DNA of 64,000 nucleotides from Platerodrilus igneus. Lineage: Eukaryota > Arthropoda > Insecta > Coleoptera > Lycidae. Positions 32,366-44,438 of this stretch are shown one piece after another. Location: NCBI GenBank assembly GCA_036346225.1, contig JARFIW010000170.1, forward strand, positions 10,912,501 through 10,976,500, in the 5' to 3' direction. The position numbers were made by a program, and so were the translations under genes. Positions within the stretch are counted from its first letter, which is position 1, and each line of letters starts with the position of its first letter. The notes beneath the pieces are model-generated. The model saw nothing but the letters and a program-made list of their open reading frames with translations, was not told the DNA's origin and did not search any database.

Positions 32366-33645
32366 ATGGTTGTCCATCGAGATGAGGAGCCATTGCCGAA
32401 GAAGAAGAGGGGTGGTAGGTAGGAGTCGGTCAGGGGTGAAGAGAAGGTCGAAGAGAAGGAGCTCACGGTTGCGGTAGAGAAGATGGTGTCGCAGTCCGAC
32501 GGGGAGGTAGTCGCGTCGCAGAGGGAGCCTGGGTCTGCGGTGGTGGAGTCGGAGGGGTCGGTGCCCCTTGTGTGTGGAGCCGAGCCTGGATCTCTTGATG
32601 TTTCGTGCGAGGAGGGCGCACGGCTTTATTCAAAGCGGGTTCCTGCTACTTCGGCGACCATCACCGTAGGCGATAAGAAGGTGATTCGCAACGCCGCGGA
32701 CGAGTTCCGAGACGTTGCAAATCAGCTATTAGGGATGGTTGGGGTCTCAGGTTGGTGCGTGGCGAGGTGAAGGAGGCTGTGGCGGAGGTTGCAGTGGCAG
32801 CGGCGCGCACTGAGCAGGTCGTGGTAAAGCAGGGGGCACCAAGAGGTGTGAGGTCCTATGCTGAAGCAGTGGTTAGGAAGGCAGCGTCGACGGTCGCAGT
32901 TCGTGTCGACGCCAACCCAGAAGTGAAGGACGACGTCATGGTGACGTTGAAGAGGAATGTTGACCCGGCCAAGGATGGTTTCGTTGTTGTCGGAGCACGT
33001 CGGACGCGTTGGGGTGGCGTTGTCGTCGAGTGTGCTGACAAGGAGGATGCCAGGCGTTTGCAGTCGACGGTAGGCGGGGCTTGTCAGGGTCTTACAACTA
33101 GGACCATCGACAAGAAGAGGCCGCGCATCGTGCTCCCTGGGGTAGAGAAGGAGATGAAGCAAGAAGAGCTCCTGCAGAGGTTGAATGCTCAGAACCCCCG
33201 CTTCCGGGGGATTAGGTTCAAAGAGGAGGTGAAGGAGAAGTTCCGGTTCGGTGGCAGGGGACCCAGAGATCCGTTGACCAGCGTCGTTTTTGAGGTTTCG
33301 CCGGCGGCTAGGAGGTGCTTTCTTTCTGAGGCAGTTTGTTTGGGTTGGCGTAGGGTTTGGGCTCGGGATCATTTCTCAATGATCCAGTGCTTCCGTTGCT
33401 ACGAGTTCGGCCACAGGTCCACTGAGTGTAAGGTGCGGGTGCAGTTTTGCGGTAACTGCGCCGAAGTGGGGCATGAGTTCAAGAGCTGTAGGCGGGCAGT
33501 TTCTTGTTCTGTTGTCTGTGTGAGGTCGAACGATAGGGTTGGTAATGTCAGGGTCGACACTCGTCATGATGCGAAGTCCAGCCAGTGCCCCACGATGCAG
33601 CGGTTGAAGGCAGTCATCACCAGGAACATCGACTATGGATCCTAG
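32366..33645 (+). pseudogene. R1-like ORF1 (Gag-like, CCHC knuckles)
   Basis: The likely start is ATG 32366, giving MVVHRDEEPLPKKKRGGR followed by a stop at about 32420. The same frame then continues to 32770, and a frame change leads into the 297-codon stretch 32752-33645. The C-terminus has CFRCYEFGHRSTEC and CGNCAEVGHEFKSC, two CCHC zinc knuckles, and a third altered one in CSVVCVRSNDR. The ORF ends with ITRNIDYGS, as in R1-clade ORF1 proteins. It would bind element RNA. One stop and one frameshift inactivate it. The region is markedly GC-rich compared with its surroundings. Confidence 0.85.
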
Positions 33646-34375
33646 GCCATTAGATGATGTTTTGAGGAGCTCGAAAATTAAATGCGCGCAGATTAATTTA
33701 GGCAAGGGCAAAGGGGCCACCAATAATTTCGTCAAAATAATAAAAGAAAATGAAATCGACACCGGGTTCATACAGGAACCGCACCTGTATGGCCACAAAA
33801 TAACAGGTTTTGGGAGGGGGGTTACCGTCTTAAACGCAAATAGCGAACGACCGCGCATCGGAATAATAATAAATAATGGGACGTGCGCTGGGATAATATT
33901 AAACAATTTGTCCAACGAGTTTATAACCACCGCGGAAATAAAAACAGGGACAAACACGTTCTACGTGATAAGCGCGTACCTTCCACCAGTCGACTCCCGT
34001 CGGGAAAATCCTAAAACCGAGAAATTAATAAATCACATCGAAGGCATTTTTCGTCAAATTGGAAGGAATAAGAAACTAATAATCGGGGGAGACTTTAATG
34101 CTAAGTCACCGTTATGGGATAGCCCTATAGAGAACGATAGGGGTTCGCATGTTGCTGATCTTTTAACGGAATGGGATCTTAGTGTGATAAACACTAATGA
34201 TTCACCTACGTTTGAGGGGCATAGAGGCAGCAGTTTTATTGATATTACTGCAGCCTCGCACGAGATGTTAGAAATTATTGTGATTGGAAATTAAGGTCGG
34301 ACGAGGAAACGCTCTCTGACCATAAATTAATAACATGGGACGTTGAAACCAAAACAAGCGCAAACGAGCAGCTAA
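33635..34375 (+). pseudogene. R1-like ORF2, APE endonuclease
   Basis: ATG 33635 overlaps the ORF1 stop (ATGGATCCTAG). Motifs in order: KCAQINLGKGKGA (Asn), TGFIQEPHLYG (Glu), YVISAYLPPVDS, IIGGDFNAKSPLWDS, GSSFIDITAA. After a frame change near 34290 comes ETLSDHKLITWD (SDH). All catalytic segments of an R1-type APE nuclease are visible. One frameshift separates the last. Confidence 0.88.
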
Positions 34376-35039
34376 CTATATTTCCGCGGTTCTGTAATAA
34401 AATAGCAAATTGGGAGCGGTTTAAACAAAAAATTTGGCGAAAGTATCCCAGCGCTCGAAAACGAGCTATTTAACTGCCAAGAAGCAGACGAAATAGAAAC
34501 ACTCGCGGAAAATTTAAACGACGCAGTCGTAGACGCATCGTCGTACTCCATGTCGCGAAAGAAAACATTTAAAGACAGCGTACCCTGGTGGACCCGGGAA
34601 CTAACCACCAAGCGGGCAAAAACGCGTAATCTAAGGCGCCGCTATCAACACGCCTCTGGAAATATAAGAGAACAACGGAGAATAGAATACAATCAAAGTT
34701 ACCGCTAATATAAGATATTAATAGAAGAAACGCGAACAAATAAATTCAAAGAATTCTGCACGCGAAACTCACAGAAAGAACCTTGAAGATCCGCATACCG
34801 CGTAATAAGGGGTAAACAACAGAAAATCGCGCTCTGTAACATAAAAAAGACAAATGGCGAATATACGGAAGGTTTTAAAACCACGGCGGAATATTTATTA
34901 GAGAAATTCTTCCTTTCGGAAAAATCCCGAGGAGGATGAGGGGTCGAACGATTTAGTACGTCGGGAAGCTACAGAAGCGCAAGGAACAGGTGCCGATAAG
35001 GCAATCCTAGTTCACGAGGTCGTCAGGGCTCTTAGGAGA
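34376..35039 (+). pseudogene. R1-like ORF2, endonuclease-RT spacer
   Basis: Broken frames with pieces like VPWWTRELTTKRAKTRNLRR, which is characteristic of the spacer before the RT in this group. Several stops. Confidence 0.7.
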
Positions 35040-35935
35040 ATGAACCCTAAGAAGGCACCGGGGCATGACGGAATCACTTCAAACGCAGCTCTGGAGGCGT
35101 GTCTGTTAGCCCCGTGCGTCTTTGTCGGGTTTTTTTATCTTTGTATAGAAAGGGGCGTCTTTCCGCGTTGCTGGATAGTCCAGAACGTAAAATTCATACC
35201 TAAACCTAAAAAGGCGGATGCGTCAGACCCAGGCAGCTATCGTCCAATTAGCTTGCTGCCGGTGCTAGAGAAAGCTTTGGATCGCGTTATGACTACCCGA
35301 GTTTAGCACTTAGTGCGTGACAGCGGCGGGATTAATAACCGACAGTTTGGTTTTATAGAGGGAAAGTCGACTATCGACGCATTAGTGTTCGTTGTCGGGG
35401 AAATTAAGCAGGCGAGAGATGCTAAAGAGTACTGTGTTGTTGTTGCTTTGGACATTTCAGGAGCAATTGATGCTGCCTGGTGGTCATTGATTGTTTGCGA
35501 GTTGGAAAATAGGGGTTGTCCGCAAAACTGGATGTCTTTGGTCAAAAGTTATTTCTCGGGGCGATTGGCACAGGTTGAAATCCCGGGTGAAGTTTTGTCG
35601 CATGAGATGGAAAGGGGATGTCCGCAGGGGTCATGCTCTGGTCCCACATTTTGGAAGTTATATGAGAGCATCTTTAGGGTCAAGTTGCCCACAGGATGCT
35701 CAATCGTTGGGTTTGCGGATGATACGCTTTTAGTTGTCAGATCGCGATTGTTAATGGATATGCATACAAAACCGAACCAAGCGCTTAATAAACTACACGA
35801 ATGGTCGCAGGCGGTAAAATTAAGATTTAACACGGCGAAGTCAGAAGGGCTTTATTTCGGAAAGAAACCGGGACAGCGACCTCCTAGGCTAGAGCTAGGA
35901 GGGGTTTAAGGAAGCAATTACATACCTCGGGGTAA
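35040..35935 (+). pseudogene. R1-like ORF2, reverse transcriptase
   Basis: The plus strand reads MNPKKAPGHDGITSNAALEA, VKFIPKPKKADASDPGSYRP and ISLLPVLEKALDRVM, then a single stop at 35304-35306. It continues with NRQFGFIEGKSTIDALVFVV, VALDISGAIDAAWWSLI (motif A; Phe to Ile in GAFD), RGCPQGSCSGPTFWKLYES (motif B) and IVGFADDTLLVV (motif C, FADD intact). The catalytic residues are complete. One stop and a frame change at the end are the only breaks. Confidence 0.9.
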
Positions 35936-37156
35936 AGATTGACGATAAGTTAAATTGGAAAGCTCATGTGCAGCACGTTAAAAGCAGAGGCAGCGAAATA
36001 TCAAACAAAATGATAGCGGCGGCGAAAATAAACTGGGGTTTCAGGAGCGAATCGCTGAGGACGGTCTATGCCGGAGCGATAGAGTCGGCAATGCTATACG
36101 CAGCATCTGTATGGGCGGAAGGTTGCAAAGTCCAGGAAATGCGTCAATTGACGAGCGTTCAACGCATTACTGCGGTGAAGGCGGCGAGGGCGTATAGGAC
36201 CACCTCCACGGAGGCGGTGCTGGTTATCAGTAGGACTCTCCCTATCGAATATGTCATTAGGGAGTTTCGAAATAGAAGGTTAGTAGATACAGGGAAGGGA
36301 CGTGAAATTATCGAAGATATTCATCTTGGCAATAGGGAGGTAGAGAAAAAGATTGTCGTATCAGAGTTAGGGCACCCGGCCGATATTAGAGAAATCAAGT
36401 TTGTCGAAGGCAATAGGAACGCGACGGGTATCAGAATTTATACAGACGGTTCACGTATGAATGACGGGCAAGCAGGCGCGGCGTATGTGCGAATTGGTAG
36501 CCATTCGAGAGGCAATCGATTACGTCATAAACCACACGGGCAGAGATGAATATTATATAATCAGCGACAGCAAATCAGCGCTGACGACTTTGACAAACAT
36601 GAACAACTTAACAAACCTCCAGGCGGACGTCTGGAGGATAGCGCATACGGCGCTCGAGTTACGACGTTTAAAGTTCTGTTGGGTTAGGTCGCACGATGGT
36701 AACATAGGGAACGATAGGGCTGATGAATCAGCTAAAGAGGCCGCGACGGGCGACTTTCGGATATCACAATCGTCGATACCGAGGTCTCTAATTAAAAGAA
36801 AGCTGCGCGAAAAGTCAATCAGACAATGGGAAGAGAGGTGGAACAACGCTGCCTGTGGCAGGTTGACCCACAAATTCATACCAAGTTTAGAAGCTAGAGG
36901 TAATATCGAGGTAGAACTCGATCATAAAATGGTGCAACTGATAACAGGGCACGGTGCCCTAAAAGCGTATTTACAAAAATTCGGTTTAACCGACAACGAC
37001 CACTGCGAATGCGGTGAGAGCGCTGAAAGCGCAGAGCACGTGCTTTTCGACTGCCCGCTTGAGGCGGCAAATCAAGGGTTAGCTGATAGCAAATTAGCTA
37101 TCCTAGGTCTAGCATGGCCAAAGGGCCTAGAGGAAGTTGGGGAAGTGGCTAACTAG
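35936..37156 (+). pseudogene. R1-like ORF2, thumb, RNase H and terminal zinc motif
   Basis: Open from 35968 to 36549, with ESAMLYAASVWAEGC, YRTTSTEAVLVISRTLPIEY and the RNase H start IRIYTDGSRMNDGQAGAAYV. A frame change and a loss of roughly 20 codons follow. The second stretch, to 37156, has ELVAIREAIDYV (Glu), YYIISDSKSALTTL (Asp), WVRSHDGNIGNDRADE (Asp), and CECGESAESAEHVLFDCP, a terminal HCCC-type zinc motif. RNase H catalytic residues are kept, but the deletion removes the middle of its first sheet. Stop TAG at 37154. Confidence 0.88.
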
Positions 37157-37840
37157 AAGGCGTTCTGGACAGCCTTTAAAGAGTTCGCGGGAAGGGTCGC
37201 GAGATTAGACAGCGATAACCGCACGTAAATCGGAAAGAGGAGGGGGGGGGTGGAAATTTTAGATTTTGACCCGGCGTTAAATGGTATGAGTTTGGCAACC
37301 AAAACCTGTATTTAAATAATTAAAAGAAAGGGAAAAAGTAAATAAAAACAAAAACTAAAAAAAAATTAAACAAAAACTAAAAAAAAACAAAAAAAATTAT
37401 CATAATATTTATAAAAGTCCATATGCACGACAACCCCCGCACCACTAATACAATCACTATGACCACTATCTAACCTTATACGCGCGGAAATTGGGAATAA
37501 ATAAAAACTTAAAACTTAATCCGGGCAAATAAATAAATAAGAACATATAAATCAAAAACCCTCATTAAATTAAATCAATGAAATAAACAAAGGAATAAAA
37601 TAATTAATAAAATAGAGGGAACCGCGCATCCCTCCAGGACTTAAAAGTGAAGTGATAGTGATTGTGACCCCCCAGGACGATTAGTGCATACCCACCGGAA
37701 CTTTAGCAGTGCATATCCACTTCCCCCTAGCAGTAAGTTTAAGTGTATGTAGACAACCAGATCTTCGTATGCTGGAAAAATATATTAACGAGGTAAGAAC
37801 AAAATTGTGGCGGTTGTGCTCGCATAAGCATTGATTTATG
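37157..37840 (+). other. R1-like 3' region and unassigned DNA
   Basis: A-rich sequence with AAATAAATAAATAAG near 37525 and a poly-G run near 37235. The exact 3' end of the R1-like element is not clear. CTCGCATAAGCATT at 37819-37832 has a perfect inverted copy at 47181-47194 on the other side of the Penelope-like cluster. Confidence 0.45.
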
Positions 37841-37853
37841 ATAATTAGTAGAT
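37841..37853. repeat. 13 bp direct repeat, left end of the Penelope-like cluster
   Basis: ATAATTAGTAGAT, repeated exactly at 47118-47130. Probable target duplication of the whole cluster. Confidence 0.8.
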
Positions 37854-40560
37854 AATCTATAGGAACACTGTGGCACGATTTAAATAAAATTAAATAAAAA
37901 CCCTTAACCACAAAAATATTTAAATTACTAGATACGTATTTCAACCACTATGTGGTCATCATCAGTAGGAAAAAAAAAAAAAAAAAAATATTAGCTGTAT
38001 AATTTACTATATTGTTGCTTTAAACACTATCGAGGATATTCTCCTCACCCGCAGGCTGGTGTTCTCAACAACAAACAAGTGAATTGTGACATTATAACTT
38101 AAAACTACCTAATTTATACTAATTCTAAATCTACTGAAGCGGAACCAGTTTAATCTTGCTTTCTCATTGGTTGTTGACCAATAGGGAAAGCAAAGCAGAT
38201 GACTCTATTGGCCCTTTATCGGTGTTTAAGAGGGTCCTTTATGTTTAACAATTTTAATTGATTCATAGGCATTTAAGGAGGAAAACGTTGGTACCGCTTT
38301 TAACAATTTAACATTTTCTAGTTTAACGGGGTGGCTGGTTTCAAATATATGTTTGGCGACCTGAGACCTTTCATATTTACCATATTTGAAATGAGCAATG
38401 TGTTCTTTAAATCTTGTTGTTATATTCCTCTTGGTCTGACCAATATATTTTGAAAACACCCTGGCCCTGCACAACTAATTTCATAAATCCCCGACTTTTG
38501 CAATTTTTCCCCCTTGTCTTTTGGATTACCTAGCAAATCTTTAATTTTATTAGTATTAGTGAAAGCAATTTTGAAATTACCCTGTTTGAATATTTTATCA
38601 AGACCCTTTGTGGTTTTGTGAAACGGAAGTTTAACATATTTAACATTATCGTTAGAGGTGGTTGATTGCAAAGTCGTTGATTTACGGATGTTGATCCTAT
38701 TTTACACTTTCTAAAATATTATCTATAATATCAGAAGAGAAACCATTGTAATTCGCTATTTGTTTAATAAGAGCAAATTACTTATTAAATCTGTTTTATT
38801 TAAAGGAAATTCAATAATCTATTAATTAAAAAGTTAAATGAAGCCAACTTATGTTGTATGCTATGATTAGAGGAAGACAAAATAAAGCGATTTACATTGG
38901 TTTCTTTTCTATAAATGTCAAATTCTAATTTATTACCATTTCTAATTACTAATGTATCTAAAAGGGTAATTGTCCATTATTCTCTAGTTCATACGTAAAT
39001 TTTATGCTTTGAAATTTTGAATTCATTTCTTTAAGAAAATCATCAACATTTGATTTAGAGGTGTCAAAAACTGCAAAATATCATCCACGTACCTTAACCA
39101 TATTCTTGGGAAGTATTTGGAGTTTTCTTTTAACTCGGTTTCAAAACGAGACATAAATAAATTTGCTATGAAAGGTGATAAGCTATTTCCCATTGCTGTG
39201 CCTTCATGTTGTTCGTACAACTTGTTGTTGAATTGAAAACAGTTCTGGGACATGCAATGCGAAACAAGCTTGATATAGTCCTCAACTTTATCATCATCAA
39301 TATCACTATCTATAAGAACATCCTTTAAATATGTTAAAGTACGTGGTATTGGAACACTAGGGAATAATGAACTGACATCAAATGAAATTAAGATTTCGTT
39401 CTCTTCTAATGTGATATTTTTAATTTTATTAATGAACTCTAAAGAGTTTTGTACAGACAAACTATTAAACTTTAAATTCTTAAATTCATTTGACAGCCAT
39501 CGTGATAAATAGTAAGTCGGTGAGTTGATACCTGAAACTATTGGTCTCATCGATTTATTATTTTGTGAATCTTTGGTAAACAGTAAAGCTTTGGCATTTC
39601 AGGATTCGAAATTTTAATTTTAATTTTAGTGTGGGCGAAATTAGGTTTGGACATTCTTTCAAAACAGACTCTGTTGATTTAATCATTTTATTTAAAGGAA
39701 CTTCATTTTTACGTTTTTGACTATTGGTCTGTAAGGACCCTCAGACAACAAAGTCTCTACTCTATCAACATAGTCTTGTTTATCCAGAATAACCAACCTA
39801 TTCCCCTTATCAGCCTTTAAATAATAACAATTCTTTTGTCGTAAATCTTTAATAATCAGATGATCTTTCCTTGTTTGTTCTGAGGCATTCCTTGCGCAAG
39901 TGCGTAAGTTGTTCGAAAGTTGAATTTTGCACGCGTTTCTAATAAAGTTTTTTGAATTGTCATCTAATTTTGAAATGGATTTTCAATGCCAGCAATAATG
40001 TCTTCCAAAGGAGTTTTCAAATGATCTACTCCAAATTTTAGGCCTCGATCAAGGAAAGTCAACTCTTCATTATTAAAGATTTTCGACGATTCGTTAACAA
40101 CTATTGACTTTAATTGAGGTGAAGTAATTTCCAGTTTTTTAGGAGGTTCATTGACATTGTGTTTCTTTAAAAGAAAGAAATCTTAATTTTTGCCTATTAA
40201 TTTTGTCTAACCATTTATGATTGTTGACTTCAAAACAAATCTCTGGAAATTATTCCATTCCTGAAAACCGGACTCGGATAAATTGCACGTTAGTGCTAGG
40301 TGCGATTTATACGTTTCCAGTTCCAATCTACTAAGTTTACTGTACAGATATTTGATTTCCAAATTAAGCCATTTATCTTTTGCAAAATTGATTATTGCGT
40401 TACTACGTTTACAATTACTGCTGATTTTTACGTTAATTAAATTTGGAAAAACTTTGTGGGCTTTACAACTTTTAGAAATCGAATATCTGCTTTTACAAAA
40501 CTAATTTTAAGAGCTAAGCTCCGATACCTATTAAGTTCCGAAGACCGGGAAGTCATAGTT
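37853..40560 (-). pseudogene. Penelope-like copy A
   Basis: The minus strand reads from about 40560 to the stop at 38226, in four or more frames. The N-terminal part near 40500-39560 is broken. The RT at 39023-39550 is open for 175 codons: MRPIVSGINSPTYYLSRWL, ILISFDVSSLFPSVPIPRTL (motif A), EGTAMGNSLSPFIANLF (motif B) and RIWLRYVDDI (motif C intact). The C-terminal GIY-YIG nuclease follows as SGIYEISCAG and, across a frameshift, IGQTKRNITTRFKEH. The frame changes seen are small indels, mostly in short homopolymers. RT and GIY-YIG together define the Penelope-like family. Confidence 0.88.
37928..37968 (-). ncRNA. Candidate hammerhead ribozyme, copy A
   Basis: On the minus strand CTACTGATGA is followed by a 6 bp stem (GACCAC, loop ATA, GTGGTT) and then GAAATACGTATC and TAG. 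One stem position is a G-U pair. The CTGATGA and GAAA cores are intact. See copy D for the full description. Confidence 0.68.
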
Positions 40561-42105
40561 AATAATCTATAGGAACACTGTGGCACGATTTAAATAAAAT
40601 TAAATAAAAACCCTTAACCACAAAAATATTTAAATTACTAGATACGTATTTCGAACACTATGTGGTCAACATCAATAGAAAAAAAAAAAAAAAAAAAATA
40701 TTAGCTGTATAATTTACTATATTGTTGCTTTAAACACTATCGAGGATATTCTCCTCACCCGCAGGCTGGTGTTCTCAACAACAAACAAGTGAATTGTGAC
40801 ATTATAACTTAAAACTACCTAATTTATACTAATTCTAAATCTACTGAAGCGGAACCAGTTTAATCTTGCTTTCTCATTGGTTGTTGACCAATAGGAAAGC
40901 AAAGCAGATGACTCTATTGGCCCTTTATCGGTGTTTAAGAGGGTCCTTTATGTTTAACAATTTTAATTGATTCATAGGCATTTAAGGAGGAAAACGTTGG
41001 TACCGCTTTTAACAATTTAACATTTTCTAGTTTAACGGGGTGGCTGGTTTCAAATATATGTTTGGCGACCTGAGACCTTTCATATTTACCATATTTGAAA
41101 TGAGCAATGTGTTCTTTAAATCTTGTTGTTATATTCCTCTTGGTCTGACCAATATATTTTTTGAAAACACCCTGGCCCTGCACAACTAATTTCATAAATG
41201 CCCGACTTTTGCAATTTTTCCACCTTGTCTTTTGGATTACCTAGCAAATCTTTAATTTTATTAGTATTAGTGAAAGCAATTTTGAAATTACACTGTTTGA
41301 ATATTTTATCAAGACCCTTTGTGGTTTTGTGAAACGGAAGTTTAACATATTTAACATTATCGTTAGAGGTGGTTGATTGCAAAGTCGTTGATTTACGGAT
41401 GTTGATCCCATTTTTACACTTTCTAAAAATATTATCTATAATATCAGAAAAGAAACCATTGTAATTCGCTATTTGTTTAATAAGAGCAAATTCCTTATTA
41501 AATCTGTTTTTATTTAAAGGGAAATTCAATAATCTATTAATTAAAAAGTTAAATGAAGCCAACTTATGTTGTATGCTATGATTAGAGGAAGACAAAATAA
41601 AGCGATTTACATTGGTTTCTTTTCTATAAATGTCAAATTCTAATTTATTACCATTTCTAATTACTAATGTATCTAAAAAGGGTAATTGTCCATTATTCTC
41701 TAGTTCATACGTAAATTTTATGCTTTGAAATTTTGAATTCATTTCTTTAAGAAAATCATCAACATTTGATTTAGAGGTGTCAAAACTGCAAAATATCATC
41801 CACGTACCTTAACCATATTCTTGGGAAGTATTTGGAGTTTTCTTTTAACTCGGTTTCAAAACGAGACATAAATAAATTTGCTATGAAAGGTGATAAGCTA
41901 TTTCCATTGCTGTGCCTTCATGTTGTTCGTACAACTTGTTGTTGAATTGAAAACAGTTCTGGGACATGCAATGCGAAACAAGCTTGATATAGTCCTCAAC
42001 TTTATCATCATCAATATCACTATCTATAAGAACATCCTTTAAATATGTTAAAGTACGTGGTATTGGAACACTAGGGAATAATGAACTGACATCAAATGAA
42101 ATTAA
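40561..42105 (-). pseudogene. Penelope-like copy B, 5'-truncated
   Basis: The minus strand runs from RT motif A (the ISFDVSS region, about 42105) through motif C to the stop at 40935. The piece 41116-41799 is open for 227 codons, from FLKEMNSKFQSIKFTYELEN to GIYEISCAGPG. The GIY-YIG remainder lies in the next frame (KKYIGQTKRNITTRFKEH). The N-terminus and RT fingers are missing because the copy joins copy C head to head. Confidence 0.86.
40638..40678 (-). ncRNA. Degenerate hammerhead motif, copy B
   Basis: The same location as in the other copies, but the core reads TTGATGT instead of CTGATGA and the helix II stem has a mismatch. Probably inactive. Confidence 0.55.
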
Positions 42106-44438
42106 GATTTCTTTCTTTTAAAGAAACACAATGTCAATGAACCTCCTAAAAAACTGGAAATTACTTCACCTCAATTAAAGTCAATAGTTGTTAACGAATC
42201 GTCGAAAATCTTTAATAATGAAGAGTTGACTTTCCTTGATCGAGGCCTAAAATTTGGAGTAGATCATTTGAAAACTCCTTTGGAAGACATTATTGCTGGC
42301 ATTGAAAAATCCATTTCAAAATTAGATGACAATTCAAAAAACTTTATTAGAAACGCGTGCAAAATTCAACTTTCGAACAACTTACGCACTTGCGCAAGGA
42401 ATGCCTCAGAACAAACAAGGAAAGATCATCTGATTATTAAAGATTTACGACAAAAGAATTGTTATTATTTAAAGGCTGATAAGGGAATAGGTTGGTTATT
42501 CTGGATAAACAAGACTATGTTGATAGAGTAGAGACTTTGTTGTCTGAGGGTCCTTACAGACCAATAGTCAAAAACGTAAAATGAAGTTCCTTTAAATAAA
42601 ATGATTAAATCAACAGAGTCTGTTTTGAAAGAATGTCCAAACCTAATTTCGCCCACACTAAAATTAAAATTAAAATTTCGAATCCTGAAATGCCAAAGCT
42701 TTACTGTTTACCAAAGATTCACAAAATAATAAATCGATGAGACCAATAGTTTCAGGTATCAACTCACCGACTTACTATTTATCACGATGGCTGTCAAATG
42801 AATTTAAGAATTTAAAGTTTAATAGTTTGTCTGTACAAAACTCTTTAGAGTTCATTAATAAAATTAAAAATATCACATTAGAAGAGAACGAAATCTTAAT
42901 TTCATTTGATGTCAGTTCATTATTCCCTAGTGTTCCAATACCACGTACTTTAACATATTTAAAGGATGTTCTTATAGATAGTGATATTGATGATGATAAA
43001 GTTGAGGACTATATCAAGCTTGTTTCGCATTGCATGTCCCAGAACTGTTTTCAATTCAACAACAAGTTGTACGAACAACATGAAGGCACAGCAATGGAAA
43101 TAAGCTTATCACCTTTCATAGCAAATTTATTTATGTCTCGTTTTGAAACCGAGTTAAAAGAAAACTCAAATACTTCCCAAGAATATGGTTAAGGTACGTG
43201 GATGATATTTTGCAGTTTTGACACCTCTAAATCAAATGTTGATGATTTTCTTAAAGAAATGAATTCAAAATTTCAAAGCATAAAATTTACGTATGAACTA
43301 GAGAATAATGGACAATTACCCTTTTAGATACATTAGTAATTAGAAATGGTAATAAATTAGAATTTGACATTTATAGAAAAGAAACCAATGTAAATCGCTT
43401 TATTTTGTCTTCCTCTAATCATAGCATACAACATAAGTTGGCTTCATTTAACTTTTAATTAATAGATTATTGAATTTCCCTTTAAATAAAAACAGATTTA
43501 ATAAGGAATTTGCTCTTATTAAACAAATAGCGAATTACAATGGTTTCTTTTCTGATATTATAGATAATATTTTTAGAAAGTGTAAAATGGGATCAACATC
43601 CGTAAATCAACGACTTTGCAATCAACCACCTCTAACGATAATGTTAAATATGTTAAACTTCCGTTTCACAAAACCACAAAGGGTCTTGATAAAATATTCA
43701 AACAGTGTAATTTCAAAATTGCTTTCACTAATACTAATAAAATTAAAGATTTGCTAGGTAATCCAAAAGACAAGGTGGCAAAATTGTAAAAGTCGGGGAT
43801 TTATGAAATTAGTTGTGCAGGGCCAGGGTGTTTTCAAAAATATATTGGTCAGACCAAGAGGAATATAACAACAAGATTTAAAGAACACATTGCTCATTTC
43901 AAATATGGTAAATATGAAAGGTCTCAGGTCGCCAAACATAGATTTGAAACCAGCCACCCCGTTAAACTAGAAAATGTTAAATTGTTAAAAGCGGTACCAA
44001 CGTTTTCCTCCTTAAATGCCTATGAATCAATTAAAATTGTTAAACATAAAGGACCCCTCTTAAACACCGATAAAGGGCCAATAGAGTCATCTGCTTTGCT
44101 TTCCCTATTGGTCAACAACCAATGAGAAAGCAAGATTAAACTGGTTCCGCTTCAGTAGATTTAGAATTAGTATAAATTAGGTAGTTTTAAGTTATAATGT
44201 CACAATTCACTTGTTTGTTGTTGAGAACACCAGCCTGCGGGTGAGGAGAATATCCTCGATAGTGTTTAAAGCAACAATATAGTAAATTATACAGCTAATT
44301 TTTTTTTTTTTTTTTTTTTCCTACTGATGATGACCACATATTGGTCGAAATACGTATCTAGTAATTTAAATATTTTTGTGGTTAAGGGTTTTTATTTAAT
44401 TTTATTTAAATCGTGCCACAGTGTTCCTATAGATTATT
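42106..44438 (+). pseudogene. Penelope-like copy C, lacking the first few hundred bases
   Basis: The plus strand starts inside the N-terminal domain. It gives FLDRGLKFGVDHLKTPLEDI, CYYLKADKG (the frame then changes), the RT (42737-43192, MRPIVSG to ETELKENS) and the linker. The GIY-YIG nuclease near 43795-43910 reads KYIGQTKRNITTRFKEH, broken by a TAA in place of the CAA codon at 43787. A one-base loss after AAAACTC breaks the frame just before YVDD, and copy D shares it. Confidence 0.86.
44321..44361 (+). ncRNA. Candidate hammerhead ribozyme, copy C
   Basis: CTACTGATGA, then a stem of five pairs with one mismatch at the loop (GACCAC, ATA, TTGGTC), then GAAATACGTATC and TAG. The core is intact. 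Confidence 0.68.

Larger units (their letters stand above)
31910..37680 (+). mobile_element. R1-like (I-group) non-LTR retrotransposon
   Basis: A plus-strand element with GC-rich ORF1 and ORF2 overlapping by 11 bp, in the order gag-like protein, APE endonuclease, RT, RNase H and terminal zinc motif. ORF1 knuckles and the LDISGAxD RT motif are typical of the R1 clade. The surrounding DNA is not 28S rDNA, so this is a dispersed copy or lineage. Outer limits are approximate. It lies between the BEL B1 RT and the Penelope-like cluster. Confidence 0.82.

Noticed and set aside
32722..33372. 216-codon minus-strand open frame
   Set aside because: It is the antisense shadow of the GC-rich R1-like ORF1, whose zinc knuckles show the true strand.
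31910..37680. R1 insertion in 28S rDNA
   Set aside because: Neither flank looks like rDNA. The left side is BEL RT and the right side is anonymous AT-rich DNA.
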